NCBI RefSeq assembly: GCF_030656875.1
Contig: NZ_CP130943.1
Coordinates: 3,286,001-3,350,000 of the forward strand
Origin: Prescottella sp. R16
GTDB taxonomy: Bacteria > Actinomycetota > Actinomycetes > Mycobacteriales > Mycobacteriaceae
Direction of reading: 5' to 3'
DNA: 64,000 nt
The notes below the pieces were generated by a model. The model did not search any database. It was not told the origin of the DNA and saw nothing but the letters and a program-made list of their open reading frames with translations. Positions 42,677 to 50,106 of the stretch are shown here, one piece after another (the first letter of the stretch is position 1; each line of letters starts with the position of its first letter). A program made the translations under genes and the position numbers.

Positions 42677-43960
42677 ATGAGCACCATCGAACGACCCGCG
42701 ACGCGCGGTCGCGCAGCGATGTGGGTCGCCCCACTGTGTTGGATCGCCGTCCTACTCGACGGATTCGATCTCGTCGTTCTGGGTGCAGTCATCCCCTCGC
42801 TGCGCGAGCACGGAGACTGGAACCTGAGCACGAGCGCGATCACGACCATCTCGACGTTCGGGCTCGTCGGCATGACGATCGGTGCCCTCGTCATCGGCAC
42901 CCTCACCGACGTCCTGGGACGCCGCCGGGCGCTGATCTACGCCGTCGCGGCGTTCTCGATCCTCACGCTGCTGTGCGCGGTCGCCCCGAACCCGTTCCTC
43001 TTCGGCCTGCTCCGCTTCCTCGCGGGCATCGGCCTGGGTGGCGCGCTGCCCACCGCACTGGCGCTGGTCAACGAGTTCTCCAAGAAGCAGGGTGGCGGAT
43101 CCGCGTCCACGATGCTCATGACCGGCTACCACGTCGGCGCCGTCGCGACCGCGGCACTGGCCATCGTGCTCATCGACCCCTTCGGCTGGCACTCGATGTT
43201 CGTCGTCGGCGCCGCACCGGCGATCGTGCTGATCCCGTTGATGATCAAGTACCTGCCCGAGTCGCCGTCGTACCTGCTCTCCAAGGGGCGTCGCGACGAG
43301 GCCGAGCGCATCGCCGCACAGTACGGACTCGTCCTCGAGCCGGCACCCACCGGCGACGCCTCCACCGCCGCGACCGCCAATCCGGTCAAGTCGCTCTTCT
43401 CGCCGAAGTTCCTGCGCAACAGCATCGCCATCTGGGTCGCCTCGTTCATGGGCCTGCTGCTGGTCTACGGCCTCAACACGTGGCTGCCGACGATCATGCG
43501 TGAGGCCGGCTACGAACTCGGTGCCGCGCTGACGTTCCTGCTGATCCTCAACGCCGGCGCCGTCGTCGGCCTGCTCATCGCGGGCCGGGTCGCCGACAAG
43601 ATCGGCCCCCGCACGGCGGCCATCGGGTGGTTCACCGGTGCGGCCGTCTTCCTCGCGGCGCTCAGCATCGACGTCGCGGGCGGCATCTACGTGATGGTCT
43701 TCCTCGCCGGCTGCTTCGTGTTCAGCGCCCAGGTGCTGGTGTACGCATTCACCAGCGCCAACCATCCCGCAGCGATCCGCGCGACCGCCCTGGGCTGGTC
43801 TGCGGGCGTCGGACGCGTCGGCGCGATCTGCGGCCCGATCCTCGGCGGCGCACTGCTCGGCGCCGGCTACGCGGTGCCGTGGGGCTTCTACGCCTTCGCC
43901 CTGGTCGGCCTGATCGGCCTGATCGCGATCTCCACGACCCGTAATCTCGCTACCGACTGA
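42677..43960 (+). CDS. pcaK: MFS aromatic acid permease, PcaK type (AAHS family)
   Basis: A 427-residue major-facilitator symporter with about 12 membrane segments. DGFDLVVLG in TM1 is the aromatic acid:H+ symporter family signature and GTLTDVLGRRRALI between TM2 and TM3 is the MFS signature. It probably imports 4-hydroxybenzoate or protocatechuate with protons. The ATG at 42677 is 5 bases from GGAG; the in-frame GTG at 42638 would run through the operator pair and is rejected. Its transcription from the gap with pobR fits co-regulation with pobA or the pca genes. Confidence 0.9.
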   Translation: MSTIERPATRGRAAMWVAPLCWIAVLLDGFDLVVLGAVIPSLREHGDWNLSTSAITTISTFGLVGMTIGALVIGTLTDVLGRRRALIYAVAAFSILTLLCAVAPNPFLFGLLRFLAGIGLGGALPTALALVNEFSKKQGGGSASTMLMTGYHVGAVATAALAIVLIDPFGWHSMFVVGAAPAIVLIPLMIKYLPESPSYLLSKGRRDEAERIAAQYGLVLEPAPTGDASTAATANPVKSLFSPKFLRNSIAIWVASFMGLLLVYGLNTWLPTIMREAGYELGAALTFLLILNAGAVVGLLIAGRVADKIGPRTAAIGWFTGAAVFLAALSIDVAGGIYVMVFLAGCFVFSAQVLVYAFTSANHPAAIRATALGWSAGVGRVGAICGPILGGALLGAGYAVPWGFYAFALVGLIGLIAISTTRNLATD

Positions 43961-43967
43961 CCTGCCC

Positions 43968-44022
43968 GACAGACGACGGAAGGCCGACCGGGGAGTCCCC
44001 GGTCGGCCTTCCGTCGTCTGTC
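43968..44022. terminator. 27-bp perfect hairpin between the permease and the SGNH gene
   Basis: Arms 43968-43994 and 43996-44022 are exactly complementary with one central base, between two convergent stops. It is the longest perfect stem seen in this window and should stop transcription from both sides. Confidence 0.85.
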
Positions 44023-44030
44023 CGCCTCCC

Positions 44031-44804
44031 TCAGCGGATGGATTCGAGCGTGGGCCGTTTGGCGGCGACACCGTCACCCGACGACGTGCCACGCACCCGG
44101 CGCCCGATCCACGGCAACAGGAAGTCCTTGGTCCACACCAGGTCCGCGCGGCGCCGCGACGCCTTGTCGGTGGGCAGATCCGGGCCGAGTGGGTCCACCA
44201 CGATGTGGTGGTCGACGCCGAGCGTCTCGAGCACCCGGACGGCCATGTTCTGGTGTCCCGGGGTCGACATGTGCAGCCGGTCCCAGTCCCACATGCGCAG
44301 GTCCTGGTACTCGTCGAACCGCCAGAAGTCGACGAGCGTCGCACCGTGCCGGTCCGCGACCTCGCGCACCAGTTCGTTGTAGATCGCCGAACGGCCGCGG
44401 ATCTTGCCGAACACCGCCGAGAAACCGGCATCGAATGCCGTCCACATCAGGACCGTGGCTCCGGTGGCGGTCAGTTTCCCGATCGCCTCGTCGTACCGGG
44501 CGACGAGCGCATCGAGATCGAGCGACGGGCGCATCAGATCGTTGCCGCCCGCATAGATCGTGACCAGGTCCGGCTGCAACGCGACCGCCGCATCGACCTG
44601 CTCGTCGACGATCGGGCCCAGCAGCCGGCCCCGGATCGCGAGATTGGCGTAGCCGAAGTCGGCACTGCGGGTGGCCAGTTCCTCGGCGACCCGGTCCGCC
44701 CAGCCACGCAGACCGTTGGGGCGGGTGGGATCGGGATCCCCGACACCCTCGGTGAACGAGTCACCGAGGGCGACATACCTGCGATAGACGGGTTCCTGCG
44801 ACAT
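44031..44804 (-). CDS. SGNH/GDSL-family esterase or lipase
   Basis: A 257-residue SGNH hydrolase. Block I GDSF places the nucleophile at Ser16, the oxyanion Gly and Asn are in IRGRLLG and YAGGNDLM, and the catalytic Asp/His pair is in WDWDRLHMSTPGH (block V, DxxH). There is no signal peptide, so it is probably cytoplasmic. ATG at 44804 is taken because GGAG lies 5 bases before it; two further upstream starts are within three codons. Substrates of this family range from lysophospholipids to acetylated sugars, and none is assigned. Confidence 0.88.
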   Translation of the reverse strand: MSQEPVYRRYVALGDSFTEGVGDPDPTRPNGLRGWADRVAEELATRSADFGYANLAIRGRLLGPIVDEQVDAAVALQPDLVTIYAGGNDLMRPSLDLDALVARYDEAIGKLTATGATVLMWTAFDAGFSAVFGKIRGRSAIYNELVREVADRHGATLVDFWRFDEYQDLRMWDWDRLHMSTPGHQNMAVRVLETLGVDHHIVVDPLGPDLPTDKASRRRADLVWTKDFLLPWIGRRVRGTSSGDGVAAKRPTLESIR

Positions 44805-44871
44805 CATCACTCCAGTATTCCGTTAGCAATGCGCAAGAAGTCGACCGCGTGGCCGATCCCACGTCACCGGA

Positions 44872-45951
44872 TCACACGTCGGTACTGAACCGGACCCCGC
44901 CGTCGGGCAGCTTCACGCCGGGCCACACCCGGGCGCCACCGATCAGTTCACAGCGCGCACCGACGTCGGCGCCGTCACCGATCACGGCGTCCCGCACCAG
45001 CGCACGCGGCCCGATCCGGGCACCGAATCCGATGATGGACCGCTCGACCACCGCACCGGCCTCGACCTGCGCCCCGTCGAACAGCACGGCGCCGTCGAGA
45101 CGGGCACCGGCACCGACCTCGGCGCCGCGTCCGACGACGGTGCCACCGATCAGCAGCGCACCCGGCGCCACCCCGGCACCGGGGTGGACGAGGGACTCGC
45201 CGCGCGGGCCGTCCAGCGCCGGCGACGGCGCGATACCGCGCACCAGATCGGCGGACCCGCGGACGAAATCGTCCGGGGTGCCCATGTCGCGCCAGTACGA
45301 GGTGTCGACGTGGCCGAACACGCGGGCACCGTCCGCGAGCAGTGCCGGGAACACCTCGCGTTCGACGGAGACGGGGCGATCCGACGGAATCTTCTCGATG
45401 ATCTCGCGGCGGAACACGTAGCAGCCGGCGTTGATCTGATCGGTCGGCGGATCCTGCGTCTTCTCCAGGAACGCCTTGACGCGGCCGTCGTCGTCGGTGG
45501 GAACACAGCCGAATGCGCGCGGGTCACCGACCCGCACCAGGTGCAGGGTGACGTCGGCGTTGGTGCGGAAGTGCGTGTCCAGGACACCGGACAGGTCGGT
45601 GCCGCCCAGGACGTCACCGTTGAAGACCATGATGTTGTCGGCCCGCAGGCTCGGCAGCACGTTGCGGATGCCGCCGCCGGTGCCCATCGGCTCCACCTCG
45701 GTGACGTACTCGATCTCGAGCCCCAGATCGCTGCCGTCGCCGAAGTGCTCCTCGAAGACCTCGGCCTTGAACGACGTGCCGAGCACGACGTGGCCGATGC
45801 CCGCCTGCTTGATCCGCGCCAGCAGATGCGTCAGAAACGGCACCCCCGCGGTGGGGAGCATCGGCTTGGGTGCGGACAGCGTCAGTGGACGGAGCCGTGT
45901 GCCCTGGCCTCCCACCAGGACGACGGCGTCGGTCGCCGAAGCAATTGTCAT
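44872..45951 (-). CDS. manC: Mannose-1-phosphate guanylyltransferase (GDP-mannose synthesis)
   Basis: A 359-residue nucleotidyltransferase. The N-terminal Rossmann-like domain begins VVLVGGQGTRLRPLTLSAPKPMLP (10-33), with the nucleotide-binding GGQGTRLRP and the Lys of PKPMLP. GDVLGG near 113 has the metal Asp. From about 255 a left-handed beta-helix of hexapeptide repeats follows (for example VGRGAEVGAGARLDGAVLFD). The mycobacterial counterpart Rv3264c has this activity. It starts four bases inside wbbL, giving wbbL-manC coupling. Confusion with RmlA is possible but the beta-helix and context favour GDP-mannose. Confidence 0.88.
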   Translation of the reverse strand: MTIASATDAVVLVGGQGTRLRPLTLSAPKPMLPTAGVPFLTHLLARIKQAGIGHVVLGTSFKAEVFEEHFGDGSDLGLEIEYVTEVEPMGTGGGIRNVLPSLRADNIMVFNGDVLGGTDLSGVLDTHFRTNADVTLHLVRVGDPRAFGCVPTDDDGRVKAFLEKTQDPPTDQINAGCYVFRREIIEKIPSDRPVSVEREVFPALLADGARVFGHVDTSYWRDMGTPDDFVRGSADLVRGIAPSPALDGPRGESLVHPGAGVAPGALLIGGTVVGRGAEVGAGARLDGAVLFDGAQVEAGAVVERSIIGFGARIGPRALVRDAVIGDGADVGARCELIGGARVWPGVKLPDGGVRFSTDV

Positions 45952-46850
45952 TCTTTCCCCTCGATCTCATTGTCCCGACTCTCGCTCGCGCCGCGCTGCC
46001 GGACGGCTGCGGCGACCGCAAGCTTCGAACGCAGGGCGAGACCGCCCCGCAACGCCCACCGCAGCGGCGCCTGCCACCACGCCGGGTGACGGTCCGCCTG
46101 GAATCGGTAGGCACTCTCGTGGTGGGCGGGCAGCATCAGTTCCGGATGCCGGCCCGCGGCGTGACCTTTCGCGTGGGTGACCTCGGCGGACGGCACGAAC
46201 ACGTTGAGCCAGCCGGCCCGGCCCAGCCGGTCCCCGAGATCGACGTCCTCCATGTACATGAAGTATCGGGAGTCGAAGCCGTCGATCGCGTCGAACGCGA
46301 CCCGACGCAGCAGCAGGCACGACCCCGACAGCCAACCCGCCGGACGTTCGGTGATCGTCTCGCTGTCCTGCCGGTACCGCTGCGTCCACGGATTCGACGG
46401 CCACACCGAACCGAGCACCGCGTGCCCGGCACCGGAGACCAGGTCGGGAACGGCCCGCGCCGACGGATACACGCTGCCGTCCAGTTCGCGCACCATCGGA
46501 CCCAGTGCGCCGGCCCGCGGCCACCGCTGCGCCGCGGCCAGCAGTTCGTCGATCGACCCGGGCGACCAGCGCACGTCCGGGTTGACGACGAGGACGAACT
46601 CGATGTCGGGGTCGATCTCGGCGACGGCACGGTTGATCGCGCCGCCGTAGCCGATGTTGCCGCCGGTACGCAGCAGCCGGACATGATCGTGAGCGGCGGC
46701 CGCAGCCTCGGGGGTGCCGTCGACCGACCCGTTGTCGGCGAGGATCACCTGCGGATTCTCGGTCGTGGCATCGGCCAGCGTGCTCAGGAAATGCTCCAGA
46801 TGCTCGCCCGGCGAGTAGGTCACCGTCACCACGGCCAGCTTCGAACTCAC
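45948..46850 (-). CDS. wbbL: Rhamnosyltransferase WbbL (mycolyl-arabinogalactan linker)
   Basis: A 300-residue family GT2 glycosyltransferase, expected to transfer rhamnose from dTDP-rhamnose to decaprenyl-diphospho-GlcNAc, building the arabinogalactan linker. Visible are VVTVTYSPGEHLEHFL at the start, ILADNGSVDGTPEAA, the metal-site region VLVVNPDVRW, and the acceptor-side FMYMEDVDLGDRLGRAGW with the ED acid pair. GTG start at 46850. It stands with rmlD and manC as in mycobacteria (Rv3265c). An essential role in cell-wall assembly is inferred from that family. Confidence 0.92.
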   Translation of the reverse strand: MSSKLAVVTVTYSPGEHLEHFLSTLADATTENPQVILADNGSVDGTPEAAAAAHDHVRLLRTGGNIGYGGAINRAVAEIDPDIEFVLVVNPDVRWSPGSIDELLAAAQRWPRAGALGPMVRELDGSVYPSARAVPDLVSGAGHAVLGSVWPSNPWTQRYRQDSETITERPAGWLSGSCLLLRRVAFDAIDGFDSRYFMYMEDVDLGDRLGRAGWLNVFVPSAEVTHAKGHAAGRHPELMLPAHHESAYRFQADRHPAWWQAPLRWALRGGLALRSKLAVAAAVRQRGASESRDNEIEGKE

Positions 46851-46884
46851 GACGGCCAGCCTAGCCGCAGTGCCCGTATCGTCC

Positions 46885-47733
46885 TCATCCGAGCCGGGCC
46901 AGCGCGTCGGCCAGCGCGTCGCGCCAGTCCCGCAGCGGCGTCAGGCCCGCGTCCGCCCACGATCGCGGCGACAGCACCGAGTAGGCGGGCCGTGGTGCGG
47001 GCCGGACGAACTCGGCGCTCGTGCACGGACGCACCCGCTCCGGGTCGGCCCCGACCCCGGCGAACACGGCCCGCGCCAGGTCGAACCACGTGGCCGCGCC
47101 CGCATTGGTGGCGTGCAGCGTCGTGACACCCCGGCCACCGGTGCGGGCCAGCTCGAGCAGCCCGGCCGCCAGATCGGCGGCATATGTGGGCGACCCGATC
47201 TGATCGTCGACGACCTGCACGGTGTCGCGTTCACGTTCCAGTCGCAGCATCGTCGCCACGAAATCGGTGCCACCCCCGCTGTACACCCACGCCGTCCGCA
47301 CGATCTGCGCCGTCGGCAGCGCATCGTGGACGGCCCGCTCCCCCGCCAGTTTCGTGCGCCCGTACACGGTCCGCGGCCCGGTCGGAGCGTCCGCCGCGTA
47401 AGGGGCGTCCGCATCACCGGCGAACACGTAGTCCGTCGAGACGTGGATCAGATGGGCACCGGCACGTGCGCAGGCCCGGGCCAGATTCCGCGGTCCGTCC
47501 TCGTTGACCGCGGTCGCGGCGGCCACCTCGGACTCGGCCGCGTCGACGGCCGTGTACGCCGCACAGTTGATCACGACCGTGCCCGGCCGCACCCGGTCCG
47601 CGACGGCGTCCGCGTCGGTGATGTCGAGGTCTGCCGAACCGACACCGTCCACGTCGACGCCCGCGTCCTGCGCGCCCTGCACCAGCCGGCTGCCCAACTG
47701 GCCCCGCGCCCCCGTCACCATGATCCTTCGCAC
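46885..47733 (-). CDS. rmlD: dTDP-4-dehydrorhamnose reductase
   Basis: A 282-residue SDR that makes dTDP-L-rhamnose in the last step. VTGARGQLGSRLVQGAQ near the N-terminus is the NADPH-binding motif, CAAYTAVDAAESE is the family signature, STDYVFAGD carries the catalytic Thr, and VYGRTKLAGE is the YxxxK motif. The GTG at 47733 is a tentative start; an ATG four codons on has AAGG nearby. It ends 34 bp before wbbL. With wbbL it supplies and uses rhamnose for the wall linker. Confidence 0.93.
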   Translation of the reverse strand: MRRIMVTGARGQLGSRLVQGAQDAGVDVDGVGSADLDITDADAVADRVRPGTVVINCAAYTAVDAAESEVAAATAVNEDGPRNLARACARAGAHLIHVSTDYVFAGDADAPYAADAPTGPRTVYGRTKLAGERAVHDALPTAQIVRTAWVYSGGGTDFVATMLRLERERDTVQVVDDQIGSPTYAADLAAGLLELARTGGRGVTTLHATNAGAATWFDLARAVFAGVGADPERVRPCTSAEFVRPAPRPAYSVLSPRSWADAGLTPLRDWRDALADALARLG

Positions 47734-47806
47734 AGCGACCGAGTCTGGCACGCCGGGCCGTGGTGCGCCGTCCCGGAGCACGATCACCGTTAGCCTTGAA
47801 CACAGT

Positions 47807-49354
47807 ATGAGAACCGACCGTCATCAAGGCCCCCGCGTGCCCCCCGACCGCCCGCCGCGCGACGTCCCACGTCCGCCGGCCCCCGCGTCGCGCAAGCAGA
47901 TCGCTGTCGCGATCGCCGCGGTCCTGGTGCTCGTGATCACCGGATTCGCCTGGCGCAGCGTCGATTCGCTGCGGTCGAACCTCGCGACGATCGGACTCGG
48001 GCTCGGTGGCGGCGAGGACGGCGCCCTCGACATCCTGCTCGTCGGCACCGACAGTCGCACCGACGCGCACGGCAACCCGCTCACGTCGTCCGAACTCGAG
48101 GCCCTGCGGGCCGGAGAAGAAGTGGCGTCGAACACCGACACGATCATCCTCGTACGCGTCCCCAACGACGGCAGTTCCGCCACCGCGATCTCGATCCCCC
48201 GCGACGCCTACGTGAACGTGCCCGGCATCGGCAAGTCGAAGATCAACGCCGCGTACGGGGCCACCAAGGAAGCCGAACGTGGGCGCCTCGTCGAGGCCGG
48301 GAAATCCGATGCGGCCGCGGAGAAGGAAGCCGCGCAGGCCGGCCGCGAAGCCCTCGTCGAATCGGTCGCCGACCTCACCGGCGTCACCGTCGACCACTAC
48401 GCCGAGATCGGGCTCCTCGGATTCGTCCTGCTCACCGACGCCGTCGGCGGTGTCGACGTGTGCCTCAACGCCGCCGTCGACGAGCCGCTCTCCGGGGCGA
48501 GGTTCCCGGCCGGGGAACAAACCCTCGACGGCTCCGACGCCCTGAGCTTCGTGCGGCAGCGGCACGACCTGCCCCGCGGCGACCTCGACCGGATCGTGCG
48601 CCAGCAGGTGTTCATGGCGTCCCTCGCGAACAAGGTGCTCAGCGCCAAGACCCTCACCAACCCCGGCAAACTCAACCAGCTGTCGTCCGCGGTGCAACGA
48701 TCGGTGGTCCTCGACTCCGACTGGGACATCATCGACTTCGCGACCCAACTACAGGGCCTCGCCGGGGGCAGCGTCAAGTTCGAGACCATTCCCGTCGTCG
48801 ACATCAACGGCACCACCGACTACGGCGAGTCCATCGTCGAGGTAGACCCGAAAGCCGTCCGGAAATACGTTGCGTCCCTGGCCGGGGAGGAACCGGCCGA
48901 GGACGCCTCCACGACGACATCCGAGCAGATCCCCACCACCATGCCCGACATCGACGTGTCGTCCGTCGCCGTCGACGTCGCCAACGACTCCAGCGTCAGC
49001 GGCCTCGCCTCCAGCGTCGGAAACCTGCTCGAGAACGAAGGCTTCGACCTCGGCACCGTCGGCAACCACACCGGGAAGTCGGTGTCGCGCAGCACCGTGT
49101 TCGCGAAAACCTCCGACAGCGACGCCGCCCGGGCGGTGTCCGTGACCCTCGGTGGGTTGCCGATCGAAACCGACTCGTCCCTGAAAACCGGGGAGGTGCG
49201 GGTCGTGGTCACCGGGGACTACACGGCACCCACATCGTCTTCCTCGTCCTCGAATTCGGCGTCCGGGACGAGCACCACCGCCACCTCCCCCACCCCGGTC
49301 GAACCCGGGCCCCCGATCGACGCCGGCGGTACCGGACCGCGCTGCGTCAACTGA
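47807..49354 (+). CDS. LytR-CpsA-Psr family cell-wall ligase with LytR_C domain
   Basis: A 515-residue membrane-anchored LCP protein that likely attaches arabinogalactan to peptidoglycan. A TM helix at about 33-50 follows a basic Pro-rich N-terminus. The LCP domain spans roughly 70-340, with LLVGTDSR, TIILVRVPNDG, AISIPRDAYVNVPG and LSFVRQRHDLPRGDLDRIVRQQ, including the conserved Asp and Arg residues for prenyl-pyrophosphate. The C-terminal LytR_C domain (about 385-470) is followed by a Ser/Thr-rich tail. It is the Rv3267 type, next to the linker genes and divergent from rmlD. Confidence 0.92.
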   Translation: MRTDRHQGPRVPPDRPPRDVPRPPAPASRKQIAVAIAAVLVLVITGFAWRSVDSLRSNLATIGLGLGGGEDGALDILLVGTDSRTDAHGNPLTSSELEALRAGEEVASNTDTIILVRVPNDGSSATAISIPRDAYVNVPGIGKSKINAAYGATKEAERGRLVEAGKSDAAAEKEAAQAGREALVESVADLTGVTVDHYAEIGLLGFVLLTDAVGGVDVCLNAAVDEPLSGARFPAGEQTLDGSDALSFVRQRHDLPRGDLDRIVRQQVFMASLANKVLSAKTLTNPGKLNQLSSAVQRSVVLDSDWDIIDFATQLQGLAGGSVKFETIPVVDINGTTDYGESIVEVDPKAVRKYVASLAGEEPAEDASTTTSEQIPTTMPDIDVSSVAVDVANDSSVSGLASSVGNLLENEGFDLGTVGNHTGKSVSRSTVFAKTSDSDAARAVSVTLGGLPIETDSSLKTGEVRVVVTGDYTAPTSSSSSSNSASGTSTTATSPTPVEPGPPIDAGGTGPRCVN

Positions 49355-49389
49355 GCGCACCGCGCTCGCGTCGACTGAAGGATTTTTCT

Positions 49390-50100
49390 GTGACCGATCT
49401 GACCACCGCCCTGCTCGACCCGATCCTCGCCGCCGACCCGGCCGGGCCGCGCATCACCTACTACGACGACGCCACCGGCGAGCGCATCGAACTGTCCGCG
49501 ATCACGCTCGCCAACTGGGCCGCGAAGACCGCGAACCTGCTGTCCGACGAGTTCGGGCTGCTCCCCGGCTCTCGGGTGTCGGTGCTGCTGCCCGCGCACT
49601 GGCAGACCGCCGCGGTCCTGCTCGGCGCGTGGTGGGCCGGACTCGAGGTCACCCTCGACGCCGATCCCGATGCGGACGCCGCCCTCGTCACCGCCGACCG
49701 CCTGGACGACGTCGCCGACGTCCCCGAGGTCGCGGTCCTGTCGCTCGACGCGTTCGGCCGTCCCGTCCCGGATCTGCCGGTCGGGGTCACCGACTACGCG
49801 ACGGCGGTGCGCGTGCACGGCGACCAGTTCCGGCCCACCGGAACCGGCGCCGCGACCCTCGACGGCCGCGGCGTCGACGAGGTCCTCGACGCCGCCCGCG
49901 CCGCGGCCGCCGCCGACAAGGTGACCGGGTCGGATCGGGTGCTCTCCACCCGCTCCTGGGCGACGCCCGACGAACTGATCGCCGGACTCGTCTCGATGCT
50001 CGCGGTCGGCGCCTCGCTGGTGCAGGTGAACAATCCCGACACCGACGCGATCGAACGTCGCGTCGGCGCCGAGAAGGTCACCGTCCGGTTCGGCGGGTAG
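49390..50100 (+). CDS. TIGR03089-family protein (AMP-binding-like N-terminal fragment)
   Basis: A 236-residue protein of a conserved actinobacterial family. Its N-terminal half resembles the start of acyl-CoA synthetases/AMP-binding enzymes (GSRVSVLLPAHWQTAAVLLG, then GAWWAGLEVTLD), but the family's phosphate loop and adenylation core are absent, so adenylation activity is unlikely. The C-terminal part ends with LVSMLAVGASLVQVNNPD. GTG at 49390 has AAGGA 7 bases before it. It follows the LCP gene by 35 bp in the same order as Rv3267-Rv3268. Function is unknown. Confidence 0.8.
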   Translation: MTDLTTALLDPILAADPAGPRITYYDDATGERIELSAITLANWAAKTANLLSDEFGLLPGSRVSVLLPAHWQTAAVLLGAWWAGLEVTLDADPDADAALVTADRLDDVADVPEVAVLSLDAFGRPVPDLPVGVTDYATAVRVHGDQFRPTGTGAATLDGRGVDEVLDAARAAAAADKVTGSDRVLSTRSWATPDELIAGLVSMLAVGASLVQVNNPDTDAIERRVGAEKVTVRFGG

Positions 50101-50106
50101 CCGCCC

